In this document: positions 24,261 to 35,700 of the stretch, in pieces | Layout: each line of letters begins with the position of its first letter | How positions within the stretch are numbered: position 1 is the stretch's first letter | NCBI RefSeq assembly: GCF_000512585.2 | Contig: NC_089246.1 | Span: forward strand, 1,736,001 to 1,800,000 | Direction of reading: 5' to 3' | Length of the DNA: 64,000 bases | Origin: Kwoniella bestiolae CBS 10118 | Lineage: Eukaryota; Basidiomycota; Tremellomycetes; Tremellales; Cryptococcaceae | Made by a program: the position numbers and the translations under genes | The notes under the pieces: model-generated | Seen by the model: the letters and a program-made list of their open reading frames with translations, nothing else | Told to the model about the DNA's origin: nothing | Databases searched by the model: none

Positions 24261-26741
24261 TTATACGCCATCAAGTGCGTGTGCTATGCCAATTCCAGTG
24301 AAAGTCAGCATCAAGTGGCGAGGCGAGGGGGCAATTGACTCGTCAACATACCTTTAACAGGAGCTCTCAAGGCTATCGTATCTCCCACCGTAACTTCATG
24401 CAACTTTCCTCGGAATGTGTACCTCACTCTGAGTGATTTGTTCTCACCGATACATGGGTCCTGCACAGATACAAAGGAATCAGCCTATGCACCACCTACT
24501 CATCCCATCCCGATTGCGTTAATATGTGGTGATGATATGAGGATCGACAGTAAGAACGAAACTGGACATACCCAGAATCCTATTATGTTGAATTTCCCTT
24601 TCCCACCCGGTATATACAGCTTACTATCCTGTACCAAACCCTGAATGGGTATTGTAACATCTATGATCTCTTCTTCGTCCTTCTCAGATTGTTTGATTCC
24701 TCTAGAAGTGAAGGACGATGAGGCGCCATAATGCGCAGAGACGATTATAAGGCCTATAGATATGAGGGTATCAGCCTGAGTCATGTTCTTCAACAAAATG
24801 TGTCAAATGTCATCCTTGTCTCGTAATTTGTTCGGTTCAGCCCTCCAGTTGTCCAACACATAGGGAGTATGTGGACTACCATTCCTCGAATAAAAGCGAG
24901 AAAGAAACCACCCACCATTCCTCTCCCTCTCCTTCCTCACAATCCTCTCAACCTCCCTCTCCATCAATGACACCGCATCCAACGCCTCAGCCTTCTTCTG
25001 CAGTATGAACTCCCTGTTCTCCTCCCTCAGCTCATTTATACGTTCCCTCAGACGCTGCTTCTTGCGAGGCAAGAGGATGTACCTGTATGCTCCGATATAT
25101 GCTATGGAGGGTAAGACGGTGGAACAGAAGATAATCGTAGGTGAGAGTCGTTCGGAGAGGAGGATGGGGATGGAGATTCGTTGACCTAGTCTGTTGAACC
25201 TGTAATTATATCTTAGATTAGCCGAGTTGTGTTTTCAAGTGCGAGTATCAATCCTCCTTCACTGCAAGGGGAGAGCAGGACAGCTCCTCGCTGAAATTCC
25301 CTCTGCCTCACCCAAAGATCGGTCTACGCCATTCCCACTAACAGATAAAGAGAGCACTGTACCACTCACTTAATCTTCATAATAATCCCACCCCCAACTT
25401 CGCACTGCAACAACACCCCACCCCTCGTATTATCCGTAATCCTCCCATCGGCATTGACGAAAATCGCAGGGGAGGAGGTCAACCCGACCTCCGCACCGAC
25501 TTTCAATTTCAGTCCACCAGGGATCTTGGTCGACCAATCGGCTGCGATGCGCGAGGCACCTAGTCCGGCGGTTGTCTGGAGGGTCCAGCCTGTCCCGTTT
25601 CGTCGGGTTGTGGTTACCCCTACGGAGAGGGAGGAGGGGATGGCGAGGGGGGAGGAGGATCCCCAGGGACCGAGGGCGTAGGAGCCGGATTCGTAGGCTG
25701 TAGTATTGGTCAGTTATACTAGACTAGAACAGGTGGGTGAGACGTATCCTGAGAAATGGGGTTGAGAGGTTTTATCTTGCTTCTTGATGTTGGTAGGACT
25801 TTTATGGGATAATGATACAAGCCAGAATCCCACTCACAGATAAATCCCGTCGAGTCGCTATAAAGCCTCCTCCCATACGTCACGCCCACCTGCGGCGGGT
25901 TCCCCAGCGTCTGCTGAACAAGGTTCCAAGTGATATACTGATCCTCATCAATCGTATATGTACCCTTCAACCTCCCAACCCTAGGCTGAAGAGCCGAGGT
26001 GCTCGCCTCAATCCATAATCTAGGGGAAAACTGATATTTCACCGTTCCCAGGACATTTGATCCTCCTTTCCCATTTCTAGCCAGGGCTTGTCCCTCTATA
26101 CTAACTTGTAGATTCTCTTTCAAGGGAATTTCAAACGAATGTTTAATTATTGATCTACCTGGTCTAACTCTCCCTAATCTAGAAATGGGATCATGGGAAA
26201 CTATAGACGGGTCTTTCCAAAATGATTTAGGCAAGAATACAGCCCTGGAATCTAGGACAAGCTCAATCTCAGATTTCGATTTCACCAGACTCTCCAATTC
26301 CATCACCTTTTTATTATTTGCCTGTTGAATGAAGTACGAGCGTAATTGATCCTTGGTTTTATTGGCAGGACCAACCTCCCATGATGTTCTCAAACCCTCT
26401 TCTCCGAAGAGATCATATATTGTCCTTTTCCTATCATCTATTAATACCTCGTATGCCCTCTGGATCTCCGTGAATCGCTCGTGGGCTATGAGACGATCAT
26501 GCTCGCTTTTCTGTCGGTCGGGGTGGAAGATCGTAACCAGCGTGCGGTATCGTTCCCGGATCTGGGATTCACTAGCTTCGCGTGGGACGTTGAGGAGAGC
26601 ATAGAGGTCGGGATCGTGTGAGTGCGGTGGAATGGTGGATGAGAGGAGGGGCGAGCCGGGAGGAGAAGGCGGGTGGATTGGGCCGGAGGAGGTGGAGGGG
26701 AAGGAACGGTAGTATGTTGAGGAGGGGCCTGGGTCGTCCAT
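24261..26741 (-). CDS. DNAJC11-like J-domain protein
   Basis: Exons 26741-25838, 25697-25370, 25199-24916, 24753-24572, 24460-24352 and 24283-24261 give 609 residues. The J domain begins near residue 43 (DPDLYALLNVPREASESQIR) with the HPD triad in TIFHPDRQ at about residue 72. It is followed by DUF3395-type beta-rich text and a predicted coiled coil (LRERINELREENREFILQKK). The order matches DNAJC11, a mitochondrial protein that associates with the MICOS/SAM cristae-organising machinery in animals. A membrane-like segment (SPTIIFCSTVLPSIAYIGAY) precedes the coiled coil. Mitochondrial location is inferred from the family. It is divergent from the EamA-type transporter. Confidence 0.9.
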
Positions 26742-27404
26742 TTTTGGGCTTGTTGGCGAGTGAGATGAGATGAGATGATATTATATCATGCTAGTACCGA
26801 GACGTGAGATTGGAAGATCGAAATAAGATGATGATAATGATGATGATGAGCAATCTTCACACCAATTTGACAGTAATTCCTCGGCAATGTCGATAGATTT
26901 CGGAATCGAATCGTCACCGTCAGCGAGAAACGCGCAATGCCGGGACAAAGGATGTCTCACTATCCCCGGGTGCAGGGGTATCACGTGATTCGATTCGATC
27001 ACACCAAAAACCCGGGGAGAGCGATCCGAGCGAGACGGGTACGGTGACCGACAGTGATGATGCGATGGATTGCGATGGCAAAAAGAGATCTGCGTCTCAT
27101 TCTGGCTCATTTGCATATCATCGTATATCTCATATCACGACAAGAGTAGCCTCAGACAAGGGCATCTTCTCACATTCACAGTCCAGATCGAGTCCCAGCA
27201 GTCATACCCATATATCCAAGGTCCCATTGTTCGCCCTCGATCACCCAAGAATTAGGACTCCGCTATTGTCCCTCGACATTGGCTTGAAAATCACTTTCTT
27301 CGAAAATCATCTTGTATCACACCAATGTCAATCTCACTACAATAACGATCATAACGATACTTAACGAAACTTATCACTCCACAACATAACCCAACATAAC
27401 CATC
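26742..27404. other. Divergent promoter region (DNAJC11 / EamA transporter)
   Basis: Upstream DNA of two divergent genes. Open frames at 27044-27364 are C/A-rich leader sequence of the plus-strand gene. No gene seen. Confidence 0.5.
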
Positions 27405-29362
27405 ATGTCAATCTCCGAACCACTACTCCCAGCCCCCGTCCCCGTCCCTCTTTCCCCAGTATCCCGCAAAACCACCCAACCCTCACACACCATTCTAACC
27501 CTCGACTCACCTCCCACCGCCCAACCAGCTCAGCTCCCCTCAACGTCACAACCTTCCCTCCTCTCCACCCGACTGGAAAGGATATACGACAATCTCCCAC
27601 CCCAACTAACAAACTTCATCTCCCAGAACGTCGGTCTCTCCCTCGTAGCCGCCGCTCAGCTATTCATGGTCCTAATGTCACTCACCGTAAAGTACTTCCT
27701 CTCCACCACGAAGATCTCAGCTTTCACTCTAATTTTCGTGAGGATGAGCATAACCTCGCTGTTCTGCGTGCTCTCCCTCATCTTCGTAATTAAAGATAAA
27801 AATCCAATACTTGGTCCAGAAGGGATTAGACGGCTCCTCCTTCTCAGAGGGTTCTTTGGGTTCATGGGATTATTGGGGATGTATCAGGCCTTGAGAGGGT
27901 TGACGGTATCAGACGCAGTGACGATTCAGTTCCTCGCTCCGACCCTTACCGCATTATTGGGGTATCTACTGTTAAATGAGAAGATGAGTTGGAGGGAGGT
28001 CGTAGCTGGTTTCTGCTGTTTGGCAGGAGTGGTATTAGTCTCAAGACCGACATTCATATTTGGTGGTCTCTCAGAAGATGGACCGCACGCAGGAGGACCA
28101 GGGGGAGGGACGAGATTGGATTTGCCGCCGCCTCCGCCTGGGGAGGGAGATACAGAGGGGATCCAAACTCCCCAGAGGGCTGTTTCGGTCGCTTGGGCAT
28201 TTGTCTGTGTTTTCTTTACGGCCGTTGCTTGTGAGTGTGGTTCTTCTTGGCGATATCAAAGTCAATCTATGATCTGAGGCGGAGGGGTACAGTTGGACGA
28301 ATGCCTCGGGTATTTTTTTGACTTGCATACTTGGAGGGATAGTTGGAGACATCCGCTGACGATAATTTCTATCCTTTCCATTGTGTGCAGATACCACCAT
28401 TCGAGGGATAGGCGATAAAGCCCATGCATTACATTCTATCGGATACTTCTCTTATCTATGTACGATCTGTACAGGGCTGTAAGTCACCCGTGTCCATTTC
28501 CTCGTACAGAACCCCCCAATGAAGAGATGAGATGTTGACTATGTGATGATTGCACATAGATACATGCTATTCAATCCTCAACCTACAGTGTTCGTGCATA
28601 ATTTTAGAGATTTCTTATTCATCATTACGATAGGTGTAAGTTTATTCTTCCAATCATCACATCGGGTATGATACCATGAATTCAGCAACACAGTCATCTC
28701 TGCTTTCTACCTTCTGTCCCAGTATGCGACGTTGGCTAATCACATCTCATAGATATTCGGGTTCTGCGGCCAAACTCTACTTACCCTCGGCCTCCAGCGC
28801 GAGAAAGCCGGGCGAGCAGGTATCGCCATATACACTCAGGTGGTATTTTCTCTGGTACTGGAATTTCTAATTTGGCAGACTATACCCTCGTTCTTGAGTA
28901 TGTTGGGGACGGTAATTATTCTAAGTTCGGCACTTTGGGCTACGGTGAGTGTTCTACCCCTATACTTTCGCCTCATGTTCCCCCTATCCCCTACACCTTG
29001 GAGAATGATATCCTATCCTCGACCCCCATATGCTCCCAAACAATCGCTCATGCTCATGCTGATTCCGTGAATAGATGTCACGTACCAAACCCCTCCCCCC
29101 CGCCCAACCCACCGACCCCGAGTCCCTCCCCTTCTCACGATCCCCCTCGCCCATCCCTCCTCCGCACTCTGATCGACCGACATTGAGAGGTGAACATTAC
29201 AGCTATGATTCTGTGCGTAGTAACGATAGTAACGAATTTGTGATAGGGGACGAGGATGGAGATGCCAACGTGACTAGGAAAGGGAGTAGTGGGGATTTGC
29301 TGGATATCCCTTCATCGTCCCATGATGGTTCGAGGAGAGGATCCAACGCTTCGGGACGATAG
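27405..29362 (+). CDS. EamA/SLC35G-like drug/metabolite transporter
   Basis: Exons 27405-28230, 28391-28478, 28560-28635, 28753-28944 and 29075-29362 give 489 residues. Two EamA repeats are visible. The first has a long hydrophilic N-terminus, then SLVAAAQLFMVLMSLTVKYF, FTLIFVRMSITSLFC, FFGFMGLLGMYQALRGLTVS and the SDAVTIQFLAPTLTALLGYL motif. After a Pro/Gly-rich loop the second has ALHSIGYFSYLCT and FGFCGQTLLTLGLQREKAG. Ten membrane helices are expected. Fungal relatives (SLC35G/AMAC1-like) have no firm substrate. The last exon codes a Ser/Pro-rich cytosolic tail with possible phosphosites (GSSGDLLDIPSSS). Confidence 0.88.
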
Positions 29363-29764
29363 GGGTTAGAACGGATAGATTAATAGAACGTAGATTGGAT
29401 GACCTTACGGATGAACGGTAGAGGAGGATTGTTGATATCTTGTCTTGTACTATGTGTATACAAGTATGTGTGATTATCACCGAGGGACCTTGATTGGCGA
29501 TAGGACGGTACAGTCGTCTGCGTTATTGGCTAGATACTGCCATCTGACCATGATCCCTCCGTCCACATTGAGTCCCTCCCGGTGCTATAAAGTAGATTCG
29601 TTAATTCTTTCAATGGTAGTATGTGCCTTTTCATCGGGCATGTCCGAAATCCAGTGAAATCTCGTACAGCGGTTCAACCGAAGACTAAGGATAGTCAGGC
29701 ACAGCTATCCTCAAACACTTGGCTCACCGAAATGGTTGGAAGGGTAGGGGTATCGGAATAGCCG
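29363..29764. other. Intergenic, no gene seen
   Basis: 3' flank of the EamA-type gene, leading into the 20-bp tandem array. No coding signal. Confidence 0.5.
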
Positions 29765-29954
29765 TTCTTACCAGATATCTGCGTATTCTTGACTGCACTA
29801 CTCAGTTTTTGACCACGGATGGAATTTCTTTGACTGCCCTGCGGGATTCTTGACAGTAGGGGAATATTCTTGATTGGGTTGGAGGGTTTTTCACTATGGA
29901 GGGGGAATTCTGACTATGGCTGTGGGTTTTTGACCATTCGGAACGTTCTCTGAT
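29765..29954 (+). repeat. Degenerate 20-bp tandem array, ten units
   Basis: The core TTYTTGAC (variants TTTTTGAC, TTCTTGAT, TTTTTCAC, TTCTGAC, TTCTCTGAT, TTCTTACC) recurs ten times. Its last bases fall at 29772, 29793, 29813, 29834, 29854, 29874, 29894, 29914, 29934 and 29954, so the spacing is 20-21 bp throughout. The 12-13 bp between cores vary but are rich in GG and end in A/T. The array stops 31 bp before the ATG of a small open frame at 29986. A period of 20 bp is two helical turns and not a multiple of three. This points to a DNA-level rather than a protein-level repeat. Confidence 0.75.
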
Positions 29955-29985
29955 CAGGCAAGTTGACATCCTGGCTGGGGTGGGG

Positions 29986-30252
29986 ATGCTTCATATGGTC
30001 ATGCCATTGGCTCTCTTCCGGTCAAATGATCATCCACCATCTGAGCTGGACCATTTCAACTCAGACAAAGACAAAGACATTATGCAGAGTGCCCCCTACA
30101 AACTGAAAGAAGCGAGTGGTTCGGATAATACCAAAGCAGAACCCGAACACGTGGTAGATGTCTATTACCGATCTACACACATAAAGCTTAAAGCGGCATT
30201 GCCGGATACCCAACTGATATCGAGGGCAACGGCATTCGTGCTTCGTGCTTGA
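29986..30252 (+). CDS. Small open frame downstream of the 20-bp array
   Basis: An intronless 88-codon frame starts at ATG 29986 (MLHMVMPLALFRSNDHPP) and ends at a TGA at 30252. The middle is charged (SDKDKDIMQSAPYKLKEASG) and the end is VYYRSTHIKLKAALPDTQLI and beyond. No family is recognised. Composition is protein-like but length alone does not prove coding. Its position right after the repeat array is the main reason to list it. Confidence 0.3.
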   Translation: MLHMVMPLALFRSNDHPPSELDHFNSDKDKDIMQSAPYKLKEASGSDNTKAEPEHVVDVYYRSTHIKLKAALPDTQLISRATAFVLRA

Positions 30253-30674
30253 TGCAGGAGCCAACGCACGCACCATGGTCTTACTTATAGGTTGGCTGCT
30301 CTGTACGGTGGAGCTCGTCTGAGCAGAAGGAGACAAGGGAAGGGAACAATCGCGCATAGCTCCGAGACATGAGGGTGTGGTAATGTGGTAATAGAAAAAA
30401 GTTGGAAACGACCAAAGGAGTTCAAATCGCTACAAAGGAAGGTGTACTCGTATCCTCTATAGCCTTTTTGATGGTAATGATAAGCACTTGACTCTACTAG
30501 TTATCATCTGATCATTTTCTCTATCACTCAACTACACCTCGATCAACCAACAGCAGATAAATAACAAACAACTACACCTGTGTATAGTTCTTTCCCCTTG
30601 TGTAGAAAATATATACCGTTCGCTTCTTCACCATCATCAGCGGTCGAGTTGACAAAAACCCCCTTGGCCAAAGG
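30253..30674. other. Upstream region of the proline dehydrogenase gene
   Basis: C/A/T-rich promoter and leader-like DNA. No gene seen. Confidence 0.5.
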
Positions 30675-30683
30675 TATATAAAG
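30675..30683 (+). promoter_or_regulatory. TATA box of the proline dehydrogenase gene
   Basis: TATATAAAG lies 127 bp upstream of the ATG at 30810. A TATA box suits an inducible catabolic gene. Confidence 0.55.
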
Positions 30684-30809
30684 GATCAAAAGGCACATCA
30701 CCCCATCAACATTGACAAACAATAAAATTGAGTTTGGTAACTCATCACTAGTAACAATAGCTTGACAACGAAAAGATCGGTACCCTCCACAACTACGATC
30801 ACCAACAAA

Positions 30810-33323
30810 ATGTCACTCTCCCCTCTCCTCGCTGTCTCTCGATCATCAAGAGCAATAGCTCGGACCCAACCATCAAGGTTGATCTCAAGATCCGCCCCTT
30901 CGTGCTCATCCTCTTCCTCATCCGCATTCAGATCACTCACCACCTCCACCTCCAATGCTTCCGGTTCTGGCTCTGGTTCATCCAAATCGCAATACAGAAG
31001 ATATCTTCCCTACGCCCTCGGTATACCCGCCTCCCTCCTAATCATGCCAACTCTCTCAGCCGACTCCGATGACTCCATTTCCACCTCCAAGGCAGCCGTA
31101 CCTAAATCTTCCCTCGAATCATCATCCTTCTCTTCCCTCCTACGATCATACCTGGTATACACGATGATCTGTCTTCCCGGTCTGGTAGATTACTCCCCAA
31201 CAATCCTCCACGCATTCACCCACTCGTACGTCCCCGGTCTAAAGGCACTGACAGAGGCGATAGTAAGACAAACGTTCTTTGGACAGTTTGTACCTGGAGA
31301 AAACGTCGAGGAATGCTTGACGACTATGCAATCCCTGCATGAACGGGGTGTAGCGTCCATGTTGAATTACAGTGCTGAGGCTGATCTTGGGTCGGCCATA
31401 CGGGAAGACGAGGCTGCTGATCTTGAGGAATCATTGAGGGAGGAGAGATTACAAGAGGTTTTTAGGGCGCTGGAGAAATCGGGAGAGTTTGAGAGGAGTT
31501 TGCCTGAGAAAGATAGGGGGGCGACGAGCTTCGCTTTGAAAGTTGTATGTTTGCTCTCACTTCTCTTTTACCCAAGTCACAATACTATCCTGAATTTGCA
31601 CAAGGATCAAGAATGGAGTGCTGATGCTTATCTTGTGAAACGTATAGACCGGTCTCATCGACCCACCAATCCTCACACGAGCATCCACCACCCTCCTCCG
31701 AGTCCGACCTCTGACCACCTCCTCCCAACCCATCTCTGCCAACGCTCCCCCCCAGGTACCATACCCAGGTACACCGCAATCTACTGATGCCCGGATCGTA
31801 GCTCGGGACCCGTCCATGGGAGATGGCAAGGAGCTATTATCTCTTAATGGGGTACTGGGATCTATGGGTGTATTGCACACTGATGAGGGGCTTAGGAAGG
31901 GGGATTTGGAGGAATTGGGGAGGTTGTGGGGGAAGTTGAAGAAGATTGGACAGGTTGCGAAGGAGAATGGGTGAGTGCTATCGCAAAATCATCTAGATAA
32001 TTCTCAACTCCCTGCTTATAAGAAATATCATGCTATTTGATTTTTGCGATTCAGTATCGTCCTCTTGGTCGACGCCGAGTATACATGGATGCAACCTGCC
32101 CTCGACGCCTATACCACCTTACTTTCCGCTGAATTCAATAAACCCCCTGCAAAGGGTTCAGAGGAGTTCAAGAACTGGAGAGGACCTTTGATCTAGTGAG
32201 TTTGGTTTTTTTAGCTTCATTTCATACCCCAACATCCAACCATCACGCTTCTGTGTATTGTGTAACAGTAAAGCGAAGGGTTCACCTAGACAAGGGATGT
32301 GGGCTAATAGATCATATCACATATAGCGGCACATACCAATCGTACCTTACCCGACAACCTACTCACCTCGTCGCTGCCTTGAAACACGCCGAGGAAAACG
32401 GTTATGCATTGGGTATCAAGTTGGTGCGAGGAGCGTACTTTGATAAAGAGCGGAAGAAGTGGAAGAAGGAGGGCAGAGAGGGTGCTGATCCCATCTGGCC
32501 TGAGTGAGTATATTCCTCACCTTATTCTCACCCTCTTTCCTCCAAAGAAAGTTGTACACCCGTAGTACTACATTACTGATGCTTTGACATATCACAGCAA
32601 ACCAGCCACCGACTCCTCATATAACGGTTCCCTCAACACAGTCATTTCCACCCTCTCCACCCAACTCGCCTCGCCTCATCCCGAATTGGCCCTTTCTGTT
32701 ATCTTCGGCACACACAACCCTGACTCGTGCGACCTCATCTGTGAGGGGTTGAAGCAGGTTGGTTTGGCTAGTGAGTTGGAGGATGGGACGGGGAGGTTGA
32801 AGTTGAGGGATGATGTGGTTGGGAAAGTTGGGGTTGCTCAGTTGTATGGTAAGTTGGCTCTCTCCATATGCGTCACCATGGCCTTCTTCCACTTCGATCT
32901 GGATCATGCTTCTTCCGTCGTTGTTCCGTCCAGATTGATCTCCTTCATTCTCGTGTGCTATCTTTGATATATGAGCTGATCTGTATCGCACACTTAGGTA
33001 TGAAAGACGACCTGACCGATAAGATGGCATCCAAATTCGTCTTCGACGGTCGACCAGTAGCTATCAAGGTGGGTTTACCACTTTAATTGCCTTTTTCTGA
33101 CTAAGGCATGCTACCTTAGAGATAGCTTGACTCGGTGAGAGCATACTTACTAATTTCTCATATTTCATCCTTCTAGTACATCGCCTACGGTAAATTAGCA
33201 GAGGTGATGCCCTTCCTAGGTCGACGAGCCATCGAGAATAAATCGTTGATGAGTGGTGAGCAGGGTGCTGGGGCGGAGAGAAAGAGAGTGGGCGATGAGA
33301 TCTGGAGGAGGATGTTTGGGTAG
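30810..33323 (+). CDS. PUT1: Proline dehydrogenase, mitochondrial
   Basis: Seven exons (30810-31544, 31648-31970, 32055-32195, 32327-32503, 32598-32848, 32998-33068, 33177-33323) join to 614 residues. The enzyme oxidises proline to pyrroline-5-carboxylate with FAD on the mitochondrial inner membrane. The barrel motifs are clear: LVDAEYTWMQPALDAY, the YGTYQSYL strand, KLVRGAY, FGTHNPDS, VAQLYGMKDDL and the C-terminal YIAYGKLAEVMPFLGRRAIE that contacts substrate and flavin. The N-terminus is Ser/Arg-rich and lacks acids for 60 residues, as expected of a presequence. At 614 residues it is longer than yeast Put1 because of linker segments around residues 85-110 and 270-300. Confidence 0.95.
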
Positions 33324-33918
33324 ACCAATGACGACTCTGAAAAGTCACAAGAACACAGAGGTCGAGTTGCGGACAGGACAGATATAAAAGCTATTAGATG
33401 GCGATACGGATAAAGGAAAGGGATAAGAGTAATTTACATCGTAAGGATATGGATATACCCCGCATAACAACCAGTTTTTAGTATATACAACATCTTCTTC
33501 TTGTTCTCCTTACAGATTGGTTTGGTTGGTAGTGTTCTGGGATCTGGGTTTTGGTAGTGTTCGGATGGGATGAGTCTCTCTTTGATGCAACGTATAAATG
33601 TAATATGTCATAGAATAAATCACGGTACAAAGGTCAGGTGTACAGTACAAAGAGGAGAATAAACAAATACGTTCTGATGTTTTCGATATGAGAACAAACA
33701 ACAGGAATGTATAATAAGAAATATGGTTATCGTGTATATACAAATGAATGATGAATTGTCCATTGTACAAGTACAGTAAACGAATAGAATGATGCTCGAT
33801 CCTTTGAGCTTTTGTTTAGTATTTTAGGTCGTATCCTCTTGGAAGATTGGGTAAATGATTTTTCATCGTGTATTGATCCACCCATTCTACCCTTCTACAC
33901 TACATCCTCAGATATCAG
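33324..33918. other. Convergent 3' flanks
   Basis: 3' ends of proline dehydrogenase (+) and the small basic protein gene (-). AT-rich; nothing else seen. Confidence 0.5.
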
Positions 33919-34574
33919 CTAGACCATCGAGAGGTAGTCGTTCCATGCTATCGTAGGGGGAGGTACATGCGGGGTATGATCTTCTTCCGTCTTGGTTTGT
34001 TCTTTTGACTTTGATTTCGGGTTGGTGGTGGAGATCGAGGTGGTAGACCGTATTAAGTTCTGGTCTTTCTGGAGATTTGGACTCGAGGTGATGAGTGTTT
34101 GATGGGGATGATTATGATATGTCAGAGAGGTTTGAAGGTGGGTATGATCGTTGTTGGAAGATTTACGTATCTGCGTTTGATTGACATTGACAATCATCAG
34201 TCTCTCGTGCATGTGATATGAATTTGGGCCTTCATGCAAGGACTAGGACGGGAGGATAGGATAGAGTGTATCATGTCACTTGGACTCACCCTGTTGTCAT
34301 TGATCTTGGTACTTTTCATACTGGTGTTGGGATTGGGTAACCACCATGTACCCCATCCGTTTCCGTTTCCAATCATTTCTTCAGGATGACTATGACTATG
34401 ACTTTGGTTGATATGCTGAGCTGGAATCGGGTTACTACCACCCTGCTCTTGTTGTCGATGCATAGGAGACGAGTATAGGAGGGAAGAGGTCGATGAAGTA
34501 GCAGTGGTGATGGCGGTGGGGACGTGTTTGAGGATAGGGAGGAGACGAGGGATTAATGTGGGTGAGGGTTTCAT
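33919..34574 (-). CDS. Small basic protein, possible mitochondrial, 178 aa
   Basis: Exons 34574-34290 and 34170-33919 join in phase across a GTGAGT...CAAACGCAG intron. The N-terminus (MKPSPTLIPRLLPILKHVP then Thr/Ser-rich) has basic and hydrophobic residues and no acids for about 40 positions, which fits a mitochondrial presequence. The middle is His/Ser-rich with a WGTWWLPNPN patch. The C-terminal part is Lys/Thr-rich and ends PPPTIAWNDYLSMV. The family is not recognised; the Trp-rich patch and the conserved-looking tail are the features to search with. Confidence 0.55.
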
Positions 34575-35700
34575 CTTGGTCTGTCTTGCCTTGTAAAGTG
34601 AATAGTAATGTCTTTTCGGAAGTGAACCAAGAGGTTATTGATATCGTCGTTGAATGATGTCGTGATGATATCTCAAGACATCCCCCTGATAAGGTTCTAT
34701 CCTATCCTATCCTTATGACGGTCAACCGGTCTACTCGAGTTTGGTTCTCTTGGCTGAGTTGAGTTTGGATCGATGAGGATGCTTGATGAGCGGCGTTGGT
34801 TAATGATGCTGATGACGGTGTTGTTATGTTTGTTTGTTTACCTGGCGTTACATATACGAGCTCAGTTTGTAACCTGTTGTAACCTAACCCTCCTTTGGCT
34901 CGGATAAGTTATATTTGAACCTATAACTCGTGTTTATGATGCTATGAGATGAGTGGGGTACAAAGCACCGTGCGAGTAGGATATAACGGGATTCCGATGT
35001 AAGTGGATGTGATGATGCTGCTTGGTACGTTGTAAGAGAAGAAAAAAGGAATGAAGAAGAAGAATGAGGAATGCGTGTATTGTAGCAATACATTGCACTG
35101 CTTATGAATGTATGGGAAACAAACAGCACGTTCCAGTGGAGTACGTACAGTACGAATGGGTTCGGGTTATAATGAAATAAAGTTCATAAAGTTGATATCG
35201 TGATACACATACTCCTCCACAGCTTTACATGTATTCTGTGGGGATTTGTCGGGGTTGTTGATACTTGGCAACAGTAAGAGTACAGCATCAGAGGAGAGAA
35301 AGAGTCAAGTCGATCGAATCCCATCATGTGTCTATGGTGATCTGTGATCTGCATGAGTCGTCATTTATCCTGTTTATTGTTTAGGGTGTGGGGTAAATAA
35401 GAGTGATCGTCTCGTGCTAAGCCTGGACCGTACCTGTTATGTCATCATCTGTTAGGCATCCGGCTTCAATTCTGGCTGGTTAGGCATACAACCTCGCAGC
35501 CCCGGTCAGCGGTGATGTCCGCCTCGCCTCGCCTCGTGAAATGTTTGTTGAGCGGTTGGTGACACTCTGCAAAGTCGCGACGTGTATCGAGTGGATAATC
35601 TCTCCTTTGATTTCTGTTCAGTAGCATATATCACCAGACCTACGACGTATCTCATATTACTAGCTATATCACAAGACGGCCAGAGGATACACCACCCAAA
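34575..35700. other. Divergent intergenic region, 1.1 kb
   Basis: Upstream DNA of the small basic protein (-) and the GDT1-like gene (+). It has a CGCCT repeat (CGCCTCGCCTCGCCTCG near 35521) and AT-rich stretches. No gene or structured RNA seen. Confidence 0.5.

Noticed and set aside
27044..27364. Open plus-strand frames before the EamA transporter
   Set aside because: C/A-rich leader DNA with no usable context; probably 5'UTR.
31557..31880. Frame antisense to proline dehydrogenase exon 2
   Set aside because: Lies over a conserved enzyme exon and its splice sites.
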